A stretch of DNA of 64,000 nt. Origin: Tretioscincus oriximinensis. Lineage: Eukaryota > Chordata > Lepidosauria > Squamata > Gymnophthalmidae. Location of the stretch: positions 1,779,079-1,843,078 of the forward strand of contig JAJVDF010000168.1 of NCBI GenBank assembly GCA_022410635.1. The letters are read 5' to 3'. Under the pieces are notes generated by a model that was not told the DNA's origin, searched no databases, and was given only the letters and a program-made list of their open reading frames with translations. Positions 12,240 through 25,300 of this stretch are shown in pieces (position 1 is the first letter of the stretch; every line of letters begins with the position of its first letter). Made by a program: the position numbers and the translations under genes.

Positions 12240-13033
12240 AGTTAAATAAATCTAGCAAGAGGATTTCACAGCCCCTTAGAGAATACAAGTCTACTTCTTC
12301 AGATGAATCTTGTCTACAAACATTCCTCCCCATTTTGCGTTAATGTCTAAGATTATGGACCCTCTTGCTAGATTTTCTGGACCGACATGGCTATTTCTTT
12401 GAAATCTACCACTGTGGAACGCATCAAAATTAGCTGAATCCATGAACCTCTCCATGAATCCTGCTGAGGTACAGATGTGCTTCCAAAAAAGTGGACTGAT
12501 CTATGAAGGCTCTTGCTGCCAACCTTAAGACACCTTCCATGGATTTCTGGACCCAGACTATTTCTTTGAAGTCCAATTAAAAATGATTCATATTTTGGAA
12601 AAGGCATTCTGAAGGCCAAAATGGACACTGTATTAACTCCACACTTCTGAAATCATGTTAAATGCAACCACAACAAACAACAACAACAACAAAAACTACC
12701 CCGGTTTTAAAAAGTATAAGAAACTGAGTTCAAAACTACAGTATAATGTTCTATGACAACGTTGAGATCCTTGAACAGTTGAGAGTTGAAAAGGTCATCA
12801 GTGCCTTGGGTCCATTTGCCAGGTGCTAGAAAGCGAGCCATTAAGCAAATTTTGTCCAGTTGAGCAAATTAATTTTTGCAGTTTTTTTCAAAGACTGGGC
12901 TTCCTTCCAACTCTAGGGACCGCCAATAAAGTCAGTCACAGACTCCAGTGAAGACGTCGGCGCTAAGCTGCCTGCTCTCGGACGAATAAGAAGCACAGCA
13001 AGGAACACAACAGGGAATGGGAGTCACTATGTG
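12240..13033 (-). other. Probable CERS3 3' UTR, end not resolved
   Basis: Sequence directly downstream of the stop codon. No convincing AATAAA on the minus strand was found close by; an ATTAAA lies near 11905 on the minus strand. A diverged foldback repeat occupies about 12248-12402. Confidence 0.35.
12248..12402. mobile_element. Diverged relative of the foldback repeat
   Basis: The ends pair (ctagcaagagg / cctcttgctag). The right end 'gacatggctatttctttgaaat' resembles the conserved end of the foldback copies at 15548, 18078 and 51112, and 'ctacttcttcagatg' is shared with 51112-51646. Confidence 0.5.
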
Positions 13034-13300
13034 CTAATGACTGTTGTTTTTAAAGAGATGTTGCTTTGGTACACAGCCGTTTTTGGTGCCGTTTTTTAGT
13101 GCACAGCCATTTTTTATTCCGTTTTTTGGTCCGAAGCCATTCTTGATTCCGTTTTTTGGTCCGCAGCCGTTCTTGATTCCGTTTTTTATAATCTTCTCCT
13201 CTCCTTCATCACTGATACATTTTTCTTTTTCTTCCTGTAGCTCTTCTTCATCATCATCTTCATCTTCCTCTTCATCATCACTTCTTTCATCTTTCACATC
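13034..13300 (-). CDS. CERS3: CERS3 last coding exon (residues 339-426 and stop)
   Basis: Begins [10 protein letters not shown], the conserved (D)xRSDxE tail motif, after an AACTCTAG acceptor. It continues with an acidic run and then four 10-residue KNG repeats, ending K-N-N-S-H and TAG at 13036-13034. It is separated from exon 9 by about 16.7 kb. The assignment rests on the RSD motif, the phase match and its resemblance to the acidic CERS3 tail. Confidence 0.85.
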   Translation of the reverse strand, partial: DVKDERSDDEEEDEDDDEEELQEEKEKCISDEGEEKIIKNGIKNGCGPKNGIKNGFGPKNGIKNGCALKNGTKNGCVPKQHLFKNNSH

Positions 13301-16300
13301 CTAGAGTTGAAAAGACAGCATTACCTAGCATCAATATCTGCCAATATTCACAACAGGGAGGGAGAGTATGGGCATTATTAAAAAGCAAACCAGGACACGG
13401 CAAAGTAGGATAGCCGTACCTTTAACAAATGTGGGAAAGAGGAAATTTCAGCAGATATTGCAGGCATTATAAACTGCACCTGCTAAAATCTCCTCCTTTA
13501 CACACTTCTTTCCCCCTTTCTTTTTAAATTTTAAATCCGGAGGGAAGGAAACCCTAAAGTAATAAATATAAGCGATTTGCTTTTTACAGAATAAAACATC
13601 GAAACTAGATGACAACCCAAGATATGACATCAAAGGGCACACAAATTTGAATCTGCACAGGATTCTCATGGTAACAACTTTTACGCAATATGCTGATTAA
13701 CCTGCATTACTTTACAGACCAGATGCCTGTTGTCAGCAATAACAAACGACCAGCTTCCGACAGGATATTGTTTCCGGCTTTATGGTTAAACAAAAGAACA
13801 TAAGAAGAGCCATCCTGGATCAGGCCACAGCCCATCAAGTCCAGCCTTCTGTGTCACACAGAGGCCCACCAGATGCACCTGGGCAGTCCGAACAGAGGAA
13901 GCAAAATATGCTCCTGTTCATGACTCCCTGCAAATGGCATTTCAGGAGTCCTGCCTGTGGCTCCATCCCAGAGGCAACATCCAGACATCTGTCCTAGTAT
14001 CCATTTATACCCTTGGTGTCCATAAACCTGTCTAGTCCTGTCTTGAAACTATCCAAGCTGTTAGCTACCACTACCTCTTCAGGAAGTAAATTCCACAGGC
14101 CGATGACCCTCTGGGTGAAAAAATACTTTCCTTTGTCTGTTTATCAGTTTGTATGGTTATCAGTTTGTATTTCTACCTGCTTTTCTACAGCGTCTTTTCA
14201 CAAGGCCAAGTGTTTATTTAAAAACTTGGATGCCTAGAAGCTTCACAAAGTAGCAGTAGCAGAATCTGCAGTCCAAATGTGAAGTGTAATGAGAGATGTT
14301 GTGCTGGTGGTGAGGCCTGTTTGGAAGTGGAGTCCAAGCAGCAGCCAGCCTCTTTGGTTCAGCCTGTGCTTCTAGCCTGTACCACAAATGGTCCTGAGTG
14401 GGAGGATGCTTCCCCAACCAATCTGCACTCAGTTCCGGCCACAGAAATAACCTGTATCCATCTGTATGCCACTGAACTATAATTTGAAGCTAAGCACTCC
14501 AAAGCAATATTGCTCTAGAAATTTCTAAAATAAACAGATAGGTTCAGTAGAAGAACTTAGATCGTCCTCAACGTAAAACTAAACCGGATCGTTCAAAGAG
14601 GGGAAAGGTTGAGAGTGAATTACACACCTTGGTCACATAAACTATCTTCCGTTCTGAAGACCTGGACATAAACAGGGCAGTAAAACTCCCCTCCCGTTCA
14701 GTCCACTTCAAACTTGTTTTTTCTGGTTTCAGTCCAGTTCTTCAGCACTGAAAATGGTTTAAAAGCATGTATGTGACTGGTCCGTCAACAAGAGAAAATA
14801 TCCACCTCAGTTATTCACTTATGGTGGGAAGAATGGTGATTAGATACAACCCCATTCAGACCTTACTCATAATCAAGGAGAAAAAGTAGATTGGAGACGA
14901 GGGTCTCTGTTTCTTTTTCCACGAAGGGAAGGGGTTGTTGTCCACACACACAACCTTCTATTGTGGAATGAGTATCCTTATTTTTCACGACTAGGCTTTA
15001 CACTCATGAGGATTTGATTATTGATGGATTCAATGATACAAAGAATTTGGCATTATGTTAAGGAAGCCTCTAATTTGTGTAATCCAGTCTTCTAAATGGG
15101 TGCTAGATCTAAATGGGTGCTAGATCTTATTCTAGTTGGCAATGGGTGCAAACTGGGAGAAATAGGAATTTGCGGTGTGAATTTTTCACTGTGCCCCTTT
15201 TCTCCAAGTTCATCTTACTCTTGCCTCAAAAACTAATCTTAATTACACATTCTACAGCTTTCTTGCAGGTAAATGGGGGGGGGGGGGGNAAGGAGTTTCA
15301 GTTTAAATGGAATTTCCTGCCAGAACAGGTGGTGACAGCAACCAGCCCGATTGCTTTCAAATCCTTTCTAAACATGGAAAGAATGTAAGAAAGTTCATAG
15401 ACACCTGGCATGTCAACAGCTACTAGAATGGATGTCTTGGAGCGGGCGGTAGGATTCTTCTAAATGCCATTTATGGGGAACTGAAGGTGTCTTTCTCTTA
15501 TGTTAAACATGAATGGAAGCAATTGCTGAGTCACTGCCCTCCTCTAGTCAATTTCAGAGAAATAGCCGTGTTAGTCTAGCAGAAAGTCCAGCAAAGGAGC
15601 TAGCAAAGTCCAGCAAAGGAGTTAGTTGCCCTCCTCTAGACGAGCTGTATAAATCTTGAATTTATTTTAAATCTGAAATAACCTAATTGTCTGTCAGTTC
15701 TCACCACAGTGAGAACCATGGTGAGAACTGTTGGTTGTTACCATAGTTGGGAGCTGATATATCCATGGGGAATTGTACTCCCATTCCATTGCACCACCGA
15801 GAATATGCCTGCAGAGTTTCCCGACTGGTTGTTCTTCCCCCTCCCCTCATATATCCGAGCCCCAGTATGTATGTCTTGCTTGAATCTTAGCTTGATTCTG
15901 GGCCTTGCCTCAAATCCTGACTCAATTCTCACCCTTTTCTGCCTGTTCCTGCATGCGTATATCATGTGTATACTGGGCAGATGAAAGAATTCTGTGGCTG
16001 TAAACTACCGTGATTTCAATCTAGACTATTTTTGGATGCAGTACTAAGTTTCTATAAAAACAAAGAAAGATTGTGAAGGGAAATTAAACATAATCTCTCC
16101 CAGCTTGACCGTACAATATAAACTTCCTGGGTTGCTTTCTTTTGTCTTTTCCAGGGTAATGTGTAACTGTGTATCCAAACAAACAAATCATAAGATAAAT
16201 AGTGTAGAATAAACTTGGCACATCATCAGATAAAGGAGGGGAGCCTTCCTCATTCAGACAATTGTGGAGGTATCCAATAGTTTGGTTGTTGTTAAATCAC

Positions 16301-19300
16301 CCACTAGGACTTCCTGAGCAGGATCCTATTTTACATTAATGGTCAAAGGATTCCTGTGGTTCCTTGATGGTCATTACCACAAGGAATATCCCCAGGGGAA
16401 ATAACAGTCTTGCTAAGAACAGAGGCAGGAGATGGCTTGATAAAAAACTGCCTTGCTTTGGTCAATTGATGCTGACATTGCATGTGATCAAAGAATTTAA
16501 TGTTTATGAAAAGGTTTCCTCTCTCCCCGCTTTGTGCATTATGTGCAACTAATAAAAAGTAATGTGACTTTTTATTAAATCTATATAAATTCTTGTCTCT
16601 GTATAGAATAAACCGGTGGGTTGTATTGTAAGGAAATACATCTCAGGTCCTTTATTTCAAATTCTCCTCTTTCTAACTTACCTCTTAGCTCTGGTGCTAT
16701 CTATGGGAGATGTGAAGGAGGTGCTATTTTGCCATAAAAATCTAATGTCCTAGGTTTTCGTTATTGCACATTGAACACAATAAAATCAAAAGCATATGTG
16801 ATTTCATGGTTGCCTCATTATACTAATACAGTATCTTGGTGAGCCAGATGAGCCAGAATGTTGGGTTGGATTATTATTTTTTTACACTGTACAGATTTTG
16901 CTAGAAACCCAGAATGCTGATTTTCCTTACAAACACCCAGGGCATAAAGGTTATTCTGCAATAACATTTTATAGTGGAATACTCGAGGTTCCCCCACATT
17001 AGGAACAGCTTCAGTCAATAGAGTCCACACAGTTAAGGAGGAAATTCTCACATTGATTACTAAACCAGTTCAGAAATGGTTACCTAAGTGAACCTGACTG
17101 TGTTGTAAACTGTGCTATAAACTATATAATGGCTTAATCACAGAGAGCAAAAAACAAAATACTGCAAACATTCTTGCAGTTAATTATTGTCTTGCACATA
17201 ATATGCTCCTTGGGTCAGATACTTAGGAATAATCCTAACAATTAGCTGGGGTAGATAACAGATTGACAATTGCATCACTCTTCCTTAATTACTCCAAAAG
17301 GTTTCTTAAACTTACCTTGAACTTACCGTACCTTTTAATTAGTCCAGAATCATTCCTAATGCAGCATTCTAGCCTTATCCTTCATGTCACGTGATATGTT
17401 TTCATGCAATTACAGTGAGTATGTGAGAAGTCAGGAGTGTAGAACATGGAAAGGCTAGAACACAGCATTTACATTTTCTGTTCCTGGATTAGGAACAGGA
17501 ATGATTCTGCCTAACAGTCCTTTCTGGTGCTACCATAGTTGCGCCCCCACAATTATATGCAGCAAACCTTTCCAAAACTCATATGGTAGGATAAAAAATG
17601 GAGAAGGAGAGGTTGACTTTTGTACTTTGTTTTCTCAATCCAAAGTAAATCAGAATGGCTTATAAACATTCTGTTGTGAATGAATGAATGAATGAATGAA
17701 TGAATGAAAGAATGAAAGAATTCTGCACAATGATTTTGAGCCTGAAGTGAACATCTAGAAGAGTATGAAAGCTTTGAACCTCCTAAGAAACTTCTAGCCA
17801 AGTGGACTCCTTGGTTGATCCAAAGGAAATTACGTCAACTTCCCCGCCCCACTCCAAATTAGGTGCAACCACTCAGAATATAGATGGATGTAGAATACTT
17901 TAAGGGTGTGTCCTGGTGCCCAGTGCCATTGTAGGTCAGTTCAACTATCTTCTAAAATATGCTCAGTAATTTTTCTCAGTATTAAAACCTACTGTTGGAG
18001 GCTGAAGAGAAGGGAAGTTATAATGGTGAATTTCAGTGGCTGAGGGCTGATGTGTTTGGATAACATGCTATCCAAATTCAGAGAAATAGCCCTGTTAGTC
18101 TAGCAGAAAGTCCAGCAAGGGAGCTAGCAGCACTTTGAGACTAACTTAGTTACTCTCAAAGTGCTGCTAGCTCCCTTGCTGGACATGCTATCCAAATAAA
18201 TAACATTTTGTAATTAGCTAAAGTTTCATCTTTAGTCCGAAAGCCATGTATGTATGTATGTATGTATGTATGTATGTATGTATGTATGTATGTATGTATG
18301 TATGTATGTATGTATGTATGTATGTATGTATGTATGCATGCATGCATGCATGCATGTATGCATCTATCTATCTATCTATCTATCTATCATCTATCTATCT
18401 ATCTATTTATGCCAATAAAGGCTATGATGATGATGACAAAGAAATAAAAATACTATCTATCTATCTATCTACCTACCTACCTACCTACCTACCTATATAC
18501 GGATGCACGTATGTATGTACGTACCTGAGAATTTCAGGACAGGTTATAAGTAGTATACAGAAGGGTTCCAGAAGTAAACAATAATGAACTGCCAGTTTTA
18601 CGTTTTTCTACTTCCTGATGGAATTTCTGTTTCCAGTTATATGGTTCTTGTTTGTATTTCTGTCTGCTTTACTACACTATTTTTTTCACAATGACAAGTG
18701 CTTAATGCAAAAATTGGATGTCCAGCAGCTACAAAGCTGGCACCAGCAGCAGCAGCCGGTGCCCAAATGTGAAGGGACTGAAATGGAACTGGTGTTGAGT
18801 TGGTGGCGGGTCCTGCTGAGGAGTTTATTCTGACCAATGGGCAGCCTGTTCAGCATGGGGTTCTGCCCTGCAAACTACAGCTCCCAACCTGCAACACCAA
18901 CTAGTCCTGGGAGGAAAGATGCTGCTTTATGTTTTATGCTTACAGGAAGGTGGTCGGTGGACCCACCGATAGTCTTCTCTTCTTGGTTTCTGATTGGCTA
19001 ATGTACAACATTGTAAAACAAGAGTTTAAATATCGAATTTTTTAATTGCTGATTTAACAAATAAGTATCCCCTGCAATTTGCCACCTAACTTCACAAGAA
19101 CCTCAAATTGTCAGAGACACCTCACTATTGTCCAACAAGATGTTCAGCTTAATACCCTGCATGTATTTCCATAGTTTCCGTAATACATAATTTCTAGTAT
19201 TTTGTAGTCTGAAGGGCTCAAGCACATCACAGAGTAGCATTTGGAGATATTTTTGAAGGAAACATGTCCCATATCTCTCTAGGAGGATTGTCAATATGGA

Positions 19301-22300
19301 GATGCCGTAACTTGTAGAGATATGAACTTTATGCAAAAAGAGAGGGCCAAAAAAGAATAATATATATATATTATTATATCATTTAATATATATATATATT
19401 AAAAAGTGCCAGAAACCCTTTAAGAAATGTCTTTGATTATCATCAACAAAATCAACATAGGGAGAAGAGAAAAATATACTCAGCAGCCATTCCCGATATA
19501 GCAACCAACATTTTCATTAATCAAAACCAAATGCTTTGAATTGACCTCTGAAGTCACTATGTGCTTTTAGAATGGCTGCTGGAACGCAACGGAATCAGGA
19601 TATTGATTATCAAAGAGTAGAGTCAGGAAATGTGATTCGAAGAGGTATCAAGAAAATCAATTTTGGAGAGCCAGGTAATTTCCACAAGGCACCAATGAAC
19701 AAAACCGAGGATTGGATTTAGATCTGGAGAGAGTATGAAAATGCTAGACTTGCTTACCTTATCATTTCCTAGCCTAGCCCAAGCTGGGGCTGGAGTCTTG
19801 AGTACCTGGAAATGGTAACGGCCATTGAATCATTGACAACCAAATGTGAAATGATAGCTGAGATCGTGTTGGGTTTGCCCAACTGGAGTTTCCATTGCCA
19901 CTACGAGGATCAAGATGCAAAATCTTCCTTTTGAGATGGCCGTTCAAAAGCCTGGCAGTGAAAGCTTTTACAGAGCTAAAGTTATGGTGCCCCATTTCAT
20001 GCGTTGCAATTTTCTGGAGCAAAACTCTTTACAAAAAAAATCCCAGGATAGGACAGGAGTTTAGCAGCTTTAATGGATGTGGAAAACTCCAGGTTTTTTA
20101 ATATTTATGATAACCCTAATCCTGCCCCCAATGAACCTAATATTGGGCTCTATCTTCGTACAGAACTTGGCCATCCACATGCCAGTGTAGACTATGAAGA
20201 CACCATNGTCTACACTGGCTTGTAAATGGCAGGCTCCTATTCAGAGATATATCCCAGAATAAGACTCAGTGGGGATAGGAGAAGAAGAGGAGTCAATTTT
20301 TATATCTCAACCTGAAGAGAATCAAAGTGGCTTACATAACCTTCTGTTCTTCTTTTCCCAGCAGACACCTTATGAAGAAGATGGGCTGAGAGAGCTCTGA
20401 AGAACTGTGATTAACCCAAGTTTTTTGTAGGGGTGTGCAGAATCGAACTGAGAGAGACACATGCACTGGTGCGGCAGACATTAGAAGCAGCATCTTGTGT
20501 AAGGTTCTCTCTAGAGTGTTGGACCCTTATCTGGTAGCCTCCCGGTTCAATCCCCCACTCCCCCATGAAAACCACCAGGGCCAGTCACAGTTCTTTAGAA
20601 CTCTCTCAGCCCCACCTACTTCACAGGGTGTCTATTGTGGAGAAAGTAACAAAAGCTATGTGCACCACCCCTTTGGTTGGNTGCCCTGGGACCTTCGGGT
20701 ATAGGGTGGGATATAAGAACAAACAAATAAATAATAAAGCTGTACAAATGTAACTCAGTTTCTATGTGGGAATTCTAGCCAATGGACCAGCACAAGGTTA
20801 CCAGTTGAAACATCTTGTCCTTTAATGGGGAAAACACTTTTCTTTTATCCAGGTAAACAAAAAATACTCCAGAATATGCAAGCACCATTGGCTTACTGTT
20901 TCTTCATTGGAGAGTGATTANAATTAACACCTGAAAAAAAGCTGAAAATATCTTAAACAGTATGCAAATCTGTCCCACAGGTACCTTGGATTAAAAAAAT
21001 AAAAGTAAAGGTTTTAAAACAGAGGATTAGTTAGAGTGTATGTGGTTGTGGCGGCTGAAAGCAAGAGAAGTTAATTTATTATTTATTTGGCACTGTAGGG
21101 CTGTATACTTGGTAAAATAAAAAAGGTCTCACCCCATTGCTTGTTAAAGGTTAAAAAACAGCAGCACATTCAGGATGTAGTTCCAAGGGAGATATTATTT
21201 ATTGGCTGTTTAAAGTTTTGAAAGCAAGGCTAAATCTAAGGAGCAAAAATAAAGCTGTTGCCATCAGCTATAAACATAAAAAATATAAAAAACTGTAAAT
21301 ACAGCTATCAACACAAGAACGGAAACTTTCACGGAGACAAATTCATGGAAGTCAAAGGACGCCTCACCATGATATGTTTCGTGTCGTTATTCATTTTAAA
21401 TCCAGAAATACACGTTCACGATTCCACCTCACCAAACTTTGTTACATTGTCTTGCACTCTCCCAAAACTTTCACAAACAAAGAGGCCGAAAATGGCTCCG
21501 GGCTCTTTATTTATAAGCTGGCGGCGCACCAGAAGTGCGTCGCCACCGGCACCATATTTTCTGAGGTGAGCTTCCGACCTCAAAAAACATGGCGGCACCC
21601 ATTGCGCCCTAGATCCTGGATGCATGGCAACAACCCACAACTCGCCTAAATGAGGCCGTATTATTTCTCACCATATGACAAAACTCCATAAGTTGTTGCT
21701 GCGCCTGACTTACTATAAGTCTACGAAAGCCACCTACTTGTCTCCTGATAGTCTCCAAGTGCTACAAACAACTTTGCTGGACTTCCTGACAAGTGTTTAC
21801 CATTGACTGGACACTAGCCTACTGTGGCTTCCATGGCTTGTTTGCTTGCTGGCAGCATTAGTTCCCATGCTATGATTGATCATATTTCTCTGCTCTGCTC
21901 TTATCTCCCCGCCCAATCCAACTGGAACAAAAAGTTCACAATGATAATGAAGCATGATACTGAAGTTTGGCCATTCCCAGGCTTCAGGATGGGATAAGTG
22001 CTTTCCCTTGCAGCCTTAAAAGTATCCTAAAGCGTATCAAAACATTCCTTAATTGATGGCTATAACCATAATTGTTAGCTACTGGCTAATAATAGCCTGC
22101 TTGATAGCCTATTAGACTGAGGGTCATTACTATTATTTGCATGTTACTGGCTATTGTCTTTGCTATTCCTAGTCAGAAGTGATTTCCAGCACTTGCTGAA
22201 ATCTCTTAGGGTCTATCTCCATGCACAAATTCTACCGAGTTGGTAGCAACATCATGTTCAACCCACCCCATGAGGTCACGCATGTACAGCAATCCATTAG

Positions 22301-25300
22301 CTAAAAAGAGCCATTGTCATAGAATTTCTAGCCACACAGTTTGTGTGATTCAGCAGTGGGCGTTTTGTAAAATCTGAATGACAGCTTTACAGGGACATTC
22401 AGCAATGTAAACTTGGCAAATCCCGAGAGTCTTCAGGGGACGAGTAAAAGTTAATTGGCTCACAATTGAGACACTGTGTGAGGCAGGATTCTGGACTAGA
22501 TCCAGCTAGTGTTTTTATGGATTAAATAAGGAAGGGAACAAAATAACATTTAAGCCAACGGCGAAATCAGGATAGTTGTTGAGACTATTCAGAAACCAGT
22601 TCAATCATTGACTACATAACCCAGGTAATTACAATATACCCTGTGAATGCAAAGGAGATTATATTGGATAATAACAGGGGGGGAAATGTGAGCATATCTC
22701 GTGCAATTCTGCTACAGGATATTAGTGGACATAAAGTCCCACAAATCATGGTTCTATAGTAGAAGCCTTTGCTAAAATCGTGAAATCATCACAAGAGATT
22801 CCATGGCAATTGAATATGGCATCTCCACAATTTCAGCAGAAGTCAAGAACCTTATTACATCAGCAAAACCTCGAAGCTTCTTCAAAAACTGCCAGTTCAG
22901 CCTGAATAACCATAATAGCTAGCAGCTGTTCATTAACTCAAATGCAAATAATAAACTCATAGGCATTCATTGCCCAACAGATCAGCAGAAACTGCAATAA
23001 ATGAAAATCCAGAACTTCCAGAAAGTTTAGGAACTCCAAAAACTCCAATGAATGAAAGAACCTTTTGTGTTAAAACTAACCAGATATCCCCTGAAAACGC
23101 CTATCAATTTCAAATGTTTTTACTTTGTGCCAGAAATTCAAGATTTAGTTATGTACTGTTCATCCTATTCTCCTGGGCTGACAACAAAAATTGAAATAAC
23201 AAAAAAAAATATCCACGGAATGAACTTTCATCCATTTGGAACCACAGGATTATCCACAATCCACATGGCCTTACCTAGAGAATTAAGCACCTCAGGCTGC
23301 CTTGAACAAACATGATTTTGCACCTTGAATTGCATTTGTCTCAAGATGTATGACCATATTTTGGGGTGGGCTTGAAACTGATTTGGGGTTGGTGCCTGAT
23401 ATCTAGGCCTTTTCTGAATTGAGCCTTATGGATATATCTTGTAACTGGGAGCTGTCAACCTCTTGCTAGAGGGAAGTATGGGCGGTCACAGTCCAGGTAT
23501 ACAGATGGCAAACCTGTATTCTAAGAAATATCTCAGCTTAAGATTCGTTGCAGAAAGAATCCTATTTTGTTACTATTTGACCAGTGACCAAATGCTTTCT
23601 GCAACTTCATGAGAACTAAATAAAAGTTTTGATGATACACTCTAAAGCAGCGGTCCTCAACCTGTGGGTCGCGACCCCGGCGGGGGTCGAACGACCAAAA
23701 CACAGGGGTCACCTAAAGCCATGGTGAAATATTATTTATTGGAATTAGTAATAAATATTTCTCAACATATAATTAAATATTGTTTTTGTGATTAATCACT
23801 CTGTTTAAATTATGTTTGATTTGTAGCAATGAGAATACATAATGCATATCAGGTATTTACATTCCGAATCATAAATGTAGCAAAATTACAGTTTTGAAGT
23901 AGCCACCAAAATTGGGGTCACCGCAATATGAGGGGTCACGGCATTAGAAAGGTTGAGAACCACTGCTCTAAAGGAACCTAGGTGACTTCTCGATGTCTAT
24001 GGTAGATTTCCCAAACGGTGTGTTTCGCTGTCCAACATGTCTCTAGCGTCTGACTGAAATAAAGAAATTATCTGGGCCAAAATTAAGAATGTCTTTGATA
24101 GAGACCAATAAAGGAATGTCATGAAACCACATGAGTCAGCAGTAAAAATGAAAGACTATCTAAAGTGCTAATTAGCATGACAAAAATCACACCCAGAGGT
24201 GGAGAATGTAGCTAATGAAATACACCTCACAGCATGATTTGGGAGAAGTATGATTATGGCTTAAGTATGTGAGATAAGGGTCTTGATCGTTCCATATTCT
24301 CTCCTTGAGGGATTGTCAGTCAGTTCTTGGGTATGCTTAACTTTTGAGAAATGGTTCTCCTTTCTTTGTGCAAAAAAGTAATAAAGTCTTGAAAATCTCC
24401 ACCTTGGTGTGCTTCATTCAACTGGGACTGTACATTGGGTAATGGACCCAGGTAGGGCTGGTTTTGGGGTTTCCGATGCCCCTGGGCTGCAAAAATTTTT
24501 ATCCCCCCCCCCCTAACACTTCCAGGCAGGGCAGGAAATGATGTCATTTCTAGGGCTGGACAGGAGGTGATGTCACTCTGGGTGCCATTCCCGGAAGCAG
24601 ATTCCAGAAGTGACATCATTTGCCCTATGCTCTCTGTCTCCCACTCTGAGCTGCCTATGCAGGGGCTGTGGTAGCAGCCCGGGGCAGACTGGCAAAGCAA
24701 CACAAAGACAGACTGGTGACAGCGCATGCAGAGCAGCAGAGCAACAATACAATGGTGCATGGTGGCGGTGGCTCGTGGTAGTGTCTGGGACATGTGCAGT
24801 ACATGTGTGCTGCTGCTGGGACATGCCCAGAAACTGAGAGAAATTTAAATGGCTGGCAACTTGCCACCTCCAATAAATTATATTTCTTAATAACAAGCAA
24901 CTTAATGTAATTCCGGAAAACCATTTCCTACAATTTGTGTCAAGCTTTCCCAGTTCTTTGGAGGCTGTTTCAGAAGTTGTGGACCCATACATACATAGCC
25001 TAAACTTTGCCATTCTGAGCTGCCTTTTGTTATAAGGTATGCCTTTTTTTTAAGCGATAGGATTTTGAAAACACGACACAAAAGGAAGCAATAAAGCTTT
25101 TCCTGTCCATTCAGTTCTGACTCAACATATTGATTCGTGTTTCCACAAAGCTCTAGTCTAACAATCATATCCATAAACTGGCATTCTGTGTATCCTTTTA
25201 CAATTGCATCTTATAATAAAGATCTTCTGCCTTTAGTTACATTTGCACGGGGTAAAAGAGCCAGCATAAGGTTATTCTGTAACCTGCAGCGACAGCCCAT

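Noticed and set aside
18156..18584. Frames coding repeated M-Y-V-C or H-T-Y-I
   Set aside because: Compound tetranucleotide microsatellite.
22970..23315. Short plus-strand frames as an exon of a second gene
   Set aside because: No family motif, no good splice signals; left as unassigned.
24320..25013. Overlapping minus-strand frames of 140-157 codons
   Set aside because: No recognisable domain, no supporting splice sites and competing frames in the same DNA; likely chance frames in a GC-richer block.
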